Below, piece by piece: positions 59,577-64,000 of a DNA stretch of 64,000 nucleotides (its first letter is position 1; every line of letters begins with the position of its first letter). A program made the position numbers and the translations under genes. The DNA comes from JACVRW01 sp963803085 (GTDB lineage: Bacteria; Actinomycetota; Thermoleophilia; Solirubrobacterales; Thermoleophilaceae). The DNA is taken from NCBI GenBank assembly GCA_963803085.1, contig CAWDLE010000017.1:186001-250000 (forward strand), in the 5' to 3' direction. The notes beneath the pieces were generated by a model, which did not search any database, was not told the origin of the DNA, and saw only the letters and a program-made list of their open reading frames with translations.

Positions 59577-60060
59577 CCCGCTCGACGCTGGCCGAGCGAG
59601 AGGCGCGCGCCACCGCGCCTGGCCCGGACCTCTTCGCGCGGCCGTTCGCCGAGATTTCGGTAGGCGACCGGTTCGCCACCGGCGGCCGGACGGTGAGCGA
59701 AGTCGGACATCCTCCAGCTTCGCCGCCCTGACCGGCGACCGCCATCCGCAGCACACAGACCCCGAGTGGGCTGCCGGCAGCCGCTTCGGCGAGCAGATCG
59801 CCCACGGACTGCTCGTGCTCTCGTTCGCCGTCGGCCTGCTCCCGCTCGACCCCGACCGGATCGTCGCCCTCCGCCGTGTGGGCGACGCGGTGTTCAAGCA
59901 ACCTGTGAAGATCGGCGACACCGTGCACGTGGACGGTGTAATCGTGGACACGCGGGAGGTCGACGCCGAGCAGGGGCTGGTGGAGGCGTGTCTGCGGATC
60001 CTGAACGACAGTGGTCGGCTGGCGGTGCGGGCGAACGTCGAGCTCGTGTGGCGCACCTGA
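59573..60060 (+). pseudogene. MaoC-type (3R)-hydroxyacyl dehydratase, two frame shifts
   Basis: Three frames in succession give one hot-dog dehydratase: frame of GTG 59573 to GGRTVSE, a second frame for SDILQ (about 59703-59717), and a third from FAALTGDRHPQHTDPEWAAGSRFGEQIAHG (59719 on) to the stop. Each junction needs one base removed, after which the length (161 residues) divides by three. The catalytic Asp and His are in TGDRHPQHTD. This is the only dehydratase in the fatty-acid operon and fits the HadB-like step, so a truly dead gene would be surprising. Confidence 0.82.
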
Positions 60061-60830
60061 TGCTCGAGGGCAAGCGCCTGCTCGTGACGGGGGTGCTGAC
60101 CAAGGGCAGCATCGCCTACTCAGTGGCTGAGAGGGCCCAGCACGAGGGTGCCCAGCTACTGCTGACAGGGTTCGGGCGCACGCGCAGGATGACCGAGCGC
60201 GCCGCGGCGCGGCTCCCCGACCCGCCCGACGTGCTCGAGCTCGACGTGAACGACCCGGAGCACTTCGACGCACTCGTCACCGAGCTGAAGCAGCGCTGGG
60301 GCGGGCTCGACGGCGCCTTGCACGCGATCGCCTTCGCCCCGGGCGACGCGCTCGGCGGCAACTTCATGACGGCGCCCCCGGAGTCGGCCGTGCAGGCATT
60401 CCGCACGAGCGCGTACTCGTTCAAGGCGCTCGCCGAGGCGGTTGCGCCCCTGATGGACGACGGGGGCAGCCTCGTCGGCATGGACTTCGACGCCTCGGTG
60501 GCCTGGCCGGTCTACGACTGGATGGGCGTGGCGAAGGCCGCGCTCGAGTCGGTCTCGCGCTACCTGGCCCGCGACCTCGGCGAGCAGAACGTGCGCGTGA
60601 ACCTGATCTCCGCCGGGCCCGTGGAGACGCCGGCCGCGCAGGGCATCCCGGGCTTCGACGCCCTCTCCGGACTCTGGGGAAAGCAGGCCCCACTGAATTG
60701 GGACAGCGCCGACCCGGCGCCGGTGGCGGACGCCGTGCTGTTCCTGCTCTCCGACCTCTCGCGCGCGATCACCGGCGAGATCCTGCACGTGGACGGCGGC
60801 TTTCATGCCATGGGTGCGCCCTTGAGATAA
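60060..60830 (+). CDS. fabI: enoyl-ACP reductase (InhA/FabI type)
   Basis: 256 residues. KRLLVTGVLTKGSIAYSVAERAQ is the FabI variant of the NAD-binding loop; YDWMGVAKAALESVSRYLARDLG carries the active Tyr/Lys and LISAGPVETPA the substrate loop. The wording is closer to actinobacterial InhA than to E. coli FabI. Completes the elongation cycle. ATG shares a base with the stop of the MaoC gene. Confidence 0.93.
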   Translation: MLEGKRLLVTGVLTKGSIAYSVAERAQHEGAQLLLTGFGRTRRMTERAAARLPDPPDVLELDVNDPEHFDALVTELKQRWGGLDGALHAIAFAPGDALGGNFMTAPPESAVQAFRTSAYSFKALAEAVAPLMDDGGSLVGMDFDASVAWPVYDWMGVAKAALESVSRYLARDLGEQNVRVNLISAGPVETPAAQGIPGFDALSGLWGKQAPLNWDSADPAPVADAVLFLLSDLSRAITGEILHVDGGFHAMGAPLR

Positions 60831-60887
60831 TCGCTCTGCGGGCGGCCGAGCCGCCCGCTTGCGCCACGACGCCGTAGGCTCCGCGCC

Positions 60888-61655
60888 GTGCTGCTCGCCA
60901 TCGACGTCGGCAACACCCAGACCCACGTGGGGATGTTCTCGGACGACGAGCTCGCTCATCACTGGCGCTTCGCGACCGCGCGTTTCGCGACGGCGGACGA
61001 GGTGGCCACGGTGGTGGCGGGCCTGCTCGGCCTGCGCGACCTGAAGCTGGGTGACGTGCACGCGGCGATCGTCTCGTCGGTGGTGCCGACGCTGGCGCAC
61101 GAGTACGAGCAGATGATCGAGCGCTATTTCGACGGCCGCGGCGCCCTCGTTGGCCCCGAGCTCAAGACCGGCATGCCGATCCGGATCGACCGTCCGCAGG
61201 AGCTGGGCGCGGACCGCCTGGTGAACGCGATCGCCGCCTACGAGCGCGTGGGCGGCGCGTGCATCGCGGTCGACTTCGGGACCGCGATCAACTACGACGT
61301 CGTGTCCTCGGAGGGCGAGTACCTCGGCGGCGTGATCTCACCCGGGATCGAGATCTCGCTCGAGGCCCTGTCCGCGCGCGCCGCGCGCCTCCCGCGCGTG
61401 GACATCGAGGCACCGCGCCACGCCATCGGCAAGGGCACCCAGGAGGCGATCCAGGCGGGGGTGGTGTACGGCTTCGCGGGCCAGGTGGACGCCATCGTCG
61501 GGCGCCTGCGCGAGGAGCTCGGCGAGGAGGCCACCGCGATCGCCACGGGCGGCTTCGCGGAGGCGATCGTGCCGTTCTGCGAGCAGGTCGACGAGGTGGA
61601 CGACCGGCTCACCCTCCAGGGACTCAAGCTGATCTGGGAGCGCAACAGCAACTGA
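60888..61655 (+). CDS. coaX: type III pantothenate kinase
   Basis: 255 residues, ASKHA fold. LLAIDVGNTQTHVGMF binds phosphate; GADRLVNAIAAYE and VDFGTAINYDVV (DFGTA is the signature), and GGVISPGIEISLEAL form the pantothenate site. First step of coenzyme A synthesis, next to the fatty-acid operon whose acyl carriers depend on it. GTG start, own promoter probable in the 57-base gap. Confidence 0.95.
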   Translation: MLLAIDVGNTQTHVGMFSDDELAHHWRFATARFATADEVATVVAGLLGLRDLKLGDVHAAIVSSVVPTLAHEYEQMIERYFDGRGALVGPELKTGMPIRIDRPQELGADRLVNAIAAYERVGGACIAVDFGTAINYDVVSSEGEYLGGVISPGIEISLEALSARAARLPRVDIEAPRHAIGKGTQEAIQAGVVYGFAGQVDAIVGRLREELGEEATAIATGGFAEAIVPFCEQVDEVDDRLTLQGLKLIWERNSN

Positions 61656-61702
61656 CTTTCCCTGCGGCTCGGCCGGGTGTAGGTTGGAACCACCTGGCCC
61701 CC

Positions 61703-62047
61703 GTGTCCCCCAAATCCTTCCAGGTGTCGCTCGACGATCGCGGGTCCGTGGTCGTCGTACGCGTCCGGGGCGAGGTGGACACAGCAACGGCGCCGCAGAT
61801 GGGTCAGGCGATCGACGCGCAGCTGGCCCGCCGGCGCCGCGTCGTGCTCGATCTCTCCGAGGTCGAGTTCATGGACCTCCACGGGCTTGCCGTGCTGATG
61901 CGCGCCAGCCGGCGCACGCGCGTCGAGGGAGGCAGCTTCGCTGTCGACCGGCCGGCGCCCTGCGTGCTCCGCCTCTTCGAGCTGGTCCGCATGGACGGTG
62001 AGATCCGAATCGTTTCGGACGACAACCGGCCGCCCGAGGCCGCCTGA
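61703..62047 (+). CDS. STAS-domain protein (anti-sigma-factor-antagonist-like) without phospho-serine
   Basis: 114 residues, complete STAS fold: VVVVRVRGEVDTATAPQMGQAIDAQL, RRVVLDLSEVEFMDLHGLAVLMRAS. In classical SpoIIAA-type antagonists the loop after the Asp reads DSSG and is phosphorylated by the anti-sigma kinase; here it is D-L59-H60-G. It therefore cannot be switched in the ordinary way and may be constitutively active, or act in a non-sigma role. GTG start. Confidence 0.82.
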   Translation: MSPKSFQVSLDDRGSVVVVRVRGEVDTATAPQMGQAIDAQLARRRRVVLDLSEVEFMDLHGLAVLMRASRRTRVEGGSFAVDRPAPCVLRLFELVRMDGEIRIVSDDNRPPEAA

Positions 62048-62061
62048 GCTACCGTTTTCGC

Positions 62062-63051
62062 GTGCCCTCGCTCACGGACACATGGACGCTCGGCGGCCTC
62101 AGGCTCGCCAATCGGGTGGTGCTCGCGCCGCTCGCCGGCATCGGCAACTGGTTCGTGCGCCTCCAGGCGAAGCGCCACGGGGCGGGGCTGGTGGTGTCCG
62201 AGATGGTGTCGAGCTTCGGCCTCGTGCACGGCAACGAGCGGACCGTGCGCGAGTTCCTGCGCATCCACCCGGATGAGCACCCGGTGTCGATGCAGCTCTT
62301 CGGCCATGACGCCGCCGTGATGCGCGAGGCCGCCGCGATCGCGGCCGACGCGGGCGCCGACGTGATCGACCTCAACATGGGCTGTCCGGTCCGCAAGGTC
62401 TGCAAGACCGGTGCCGGCGCAGCGCTGCTCGATGACCCCGACCGGGCCGTGGCCATCGCTCGCGCCGCCGGCGAGGGCAGTGGCCTCCCCGTGACCGTGA
62501 AGCTCCGCCCGGGCCGCGAGCCCGGCGACCTGGCCGGGGTTGAGCTCGCACGGCGGCTTGTGGGGGAGGCCGGCGTGGCCGGCATCGCGTTCCATCCCCG
62601 GCACGCCTCACAGCAGCACGCTGGTGCGCCCGACTATGTCCTTGCGCACCAACTTGTCGACGCGCTGCCGGTTCCCGTGATCGTGTCCGGCGGGCTCTCG
62701 AGCGACGAGCCCACCCTGCGAGCCTTCGAGGAAAGCGGCGGGGCGGCCGTGATGCTAGCCCGCGGCGCGCTGGGCAATCCATGGCTGTTCGGCCGCCTGC
62801 TCGGCACCTACGAGGGTGAGCCGACTCCACAGGAGGTCCTGGAGGAGCTGGAATGGGTGATCGCGTGCGCCGAGGACCATCTCGGCGTGGAGCGCGCGGG
62901 TCGCTATCTGCGCAAGTTCTACCCCTGGTACGCGGAGCACCTGGAGCTCACGCGACGCGAGCGCGAGCCGCTCGTGACACCGCCCACGACGGCGGACGCA
63001 CGCGAGGTTTGGCGCAGCGCGATCCAGCCGGCCATGCCCGTCGCGGCCTAG
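62062..63051 (+). CDS. dus: tRNA-dihydrouridine synthase
   Basis: 329 residues, FMN-dependent TIM barrel plus C-terminal helical domain. NRVVLAPLAGIGNWFVR, catalytic C108 in DLNMGCPVRKV, and VIVSGGLSSD with ARGALGNPWLF, the FMN phosphate site. DusB-like order of motifs, although GNWFV replaces the usual TDxPFR segment. Sits between stress-signalling and transcription genes as often seen for dusB near lysS. Confidence 0.93.
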   Translation: MPSLTDTWTLGGLRLANRVVLAPLAGIGNWFVRLQAKRHGAGLVVSEMVSSFGLVHGNERTVREFLRIHPDEHPVSMQLFGHDAAVMREAAAIAADAGADVIDLNMGCPVRKVCKTGAGAALLDDPDRAVAIARAAGEGSGLPVTVKLRPGREPGDLAGVELARRLVGEAGVAGIAFHPRHASQQHAGAPDYVLAHQLVDALPVPVIVSGGLSSDEPTLRAFEESGGAAVMLARGALGNPWLFGRLLGTYEGEPTPQEVLEELEWVIACAEDHLGVERAGRYLRKFYPWYAEHLELTRREREPLVTPPTTADAREVWRSAIQPAMPVAA

Positions 63052-63181
63052 CTCCGCCGCGGCCGATCGGCCTGAGAAACCTCGCCCAAAGCTTCGAAAA
63101 CTGACCCGAATTCGGCTCGCCGGACGTATAGACCATTGCTACACTGCTCGGCTCCCTGCGGGAGGAAAGAACGACATTTCC

Positions 63182-63661
63182 ATGGCGGCACGAGAGACAG
63201 TCCTCACACCTGAAGGCCTTGAAGAGCTGAAGGCCAAGATCGACCACCTCAGCGGCAACCGCCGCCGGGAGGTCGCCGAGCGCATCAAGGAAGCTCGCGA
63301 GTTCGGCGACATCTCCGAGAACGCGGAGTACGACGACGCCAAGAACGAGCAGGCGATGCTCGAGAAGCAGATCTCCGATCTCGAAGAGAAGCTCCGCAAC
63401 GCCCGCGTGATCGACGCAAAGTCGGTCGACACCGACACCGTCAACGTCGGCGCCACGGTGCACGTGAAGGACCAGAAGACGGACAAGTCGACGAAGTTCA
63501 AGATCGTCGGCTCCGCCGAGGCCGACCCGTCCGAGAGCAAGCTCTCGAACGAGTCACCCGTCGGGCGCGCCCTGATCGGCCACAAGCGCGGCGAGACCGT
63601 GAGCGTGCAGGTCCCCCGCGGCCCGGCACGCAAGCTGAAGATCACCAAGATCGAACGCTAG
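63182..63661 (+). CDS. greA: transcription elongation factor GreA
   Basis: 159 residues. N-terminal coiled coil with the catalytic acidic tip DISENAEYDDAKNEQAML; C-terminal FKBP-like domain ending SVQVPRGPARKLKI. Rescues backtracked RNA polymerase. TACACT at 63140-63145 may be its -10 box. A GGAGG stands 16 bases before the ATG, farther than usual. Confidence 0.95.
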   Translation: MAARETVLTPEGLEELKAKIDHLSGNRRREVAERIKEAREFGDISENAEYDDAKNEQAMLEKQISDLEEKLRNARVIDAKSVDTDTVNVGATVHVKDQKTDKSTKFKIVGSAEADPSESKLSNESPVGRALIGHKRGETVSVQVPRGPARKLKITKIER

Positions 63662-63700
63662 CCCAGCCCGCCCGCTGTCCCGCTAGTAGCCTCCGGCCGC

Positions 63701-64000
63701 GTGGACGAGTCCGCCTCCGACGAGCCGCGCGTCGACGATCGGCGCGCCAAGCTGGCGCGCCTGCGCGAGCAGGGCATTGACCCGTTCCCGCACGAGTTCC
63801 CGGGGGTCACGCCCATCGCCGAGATCCACGCCGCCCACGACGCCCTCGAGGCGGGTGAGGAGACCGACCAGGAGTACCGCATCGCCGGCCGCATGACGGC
63901 CCGGCGCGGCCACGGTGGCGCCGCGTTCCTGGACATCGTGGATCGCAGCGGCAAGCTCCAGGTCCACGCGAAGACTGATGTCCTCGGTGCCGAGTCGTTC
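63701..64000 (+). CDS. lysS: lysyl-tRNA synthetase, N-terminal part
   Basis: First 100 codons, open at the right edge. RAKLARLREQGIDPFPHEF is the family opening; GRMTARRGHGGAAFLDIVDRSGKLQVHAKTDVLG is the anticodon-binding OB fold of class II LysRS. GTG start, 39 bases after greA; the greA-lysS order is conserved in many bacteria. Catalytic domain lies outside. Confidence 0.92.
   Translation, partial: MDESASDEPRVDDRRAKLARLREQGIDPFPHEFPGVTPIAEIHAAHDALEAGEETDQEYRIAGRMTARRGHGGAAFLDIVDRSGKLQVHAKTDVLGAESF

Overview
The window is very GC-rich (around 70% by eye), densely coded, uses many GTG starts, and is full of 4-bp stop/start overlaps (ATGA, GTGA). Gene content (MCE plus MMPL proteins, an H2TH DNA-binding protein resembling actinobacterial integration host factor, an InhA-like enoyl reductase, a MaoC-type dehydratase in the fatty-acid operon, and a broken-up version of the hpt-ftsH-fol-coaX-lysS neighbourhood known from Actinobacteria) points to an actinobacterium. 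Small proteins and gene combinations resemble Thermoleophilia/Solirubrobacterales, but that finer placement is inference. No rRNA, tRNA, CRISPR array, integrase or transposase was recognised. No gene-free stretch exceeds 300 bases; the longest (42906-43178) holds palindromic repeats.

Layout. 0-6 kb: the end of an MCE protein, an MMPL/RND transporter, a membrane-anchored thioredoxin-fold protein, a B3/4-domain protein, two unknowns and a glyoxalase-fold protein. 6-11 kb: H2TH protein, pyruvate kinase, a CGNR zinc-finger regulator with a palindrome in its divergent promoter, a small protein, AzlCD and an EamA exporter. 11-18 kb: a large secreted zinc carboxypeptidase, then a divergent pair that looks like serine palmitoyltransferase and a GNAT-type bacterial ceramide synthase, then a DNA glycosylase. 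18-23 kb: MsrB, GST, methyltransferase, a TetR/NTF2-like pair and a ThiXYZ-type ABC operon behind a TPP riboswitch. 23-29 kb: MoxR-VWA pair, epimerase, acyltransferase and a frame-disrupted O-methyltransferase. 29-40 kb: citrate synthase, two DHA2 drug-type exporters, and a deoxyribonucleoside catabolic block (deoB divergent from deoC, a normal ALDH and a short ALDH-like protein without catalytic residues) in which acetaldehyde made by DeoC could be oxidised by the ALDH.

40-64 kb: hpt and ftsH, then an interrupting block (palindromic repeats, class V aminotransferase, SDR behind a MerR-type promoter, QueA-like, dialkylglycine-decarboxylase-like), then folP-folB-folK, a GAF kinase/NarL regulator pair, detoxification-type small genes, and a complete type II fatty-acid operon (fabD-fabH-fabG-acpP-fabF-accD-SGNH hydrolase-MaoC-fabI). 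The window closes with coaX, a STAS protein, dus, greA and the beginning of lysS.

Four loci (O-methyltransferase, TrpF-like, folB/folK, MaoC) carry single-base frame disruptions exactly inside otherwise conserved coding sequence, and in each case restoring the frame gives a length divisible by three. Because two of them are expected to be essential, these look more like sequence or assembly indels than real gene decay, though that cannot be settled from the sequence alone.
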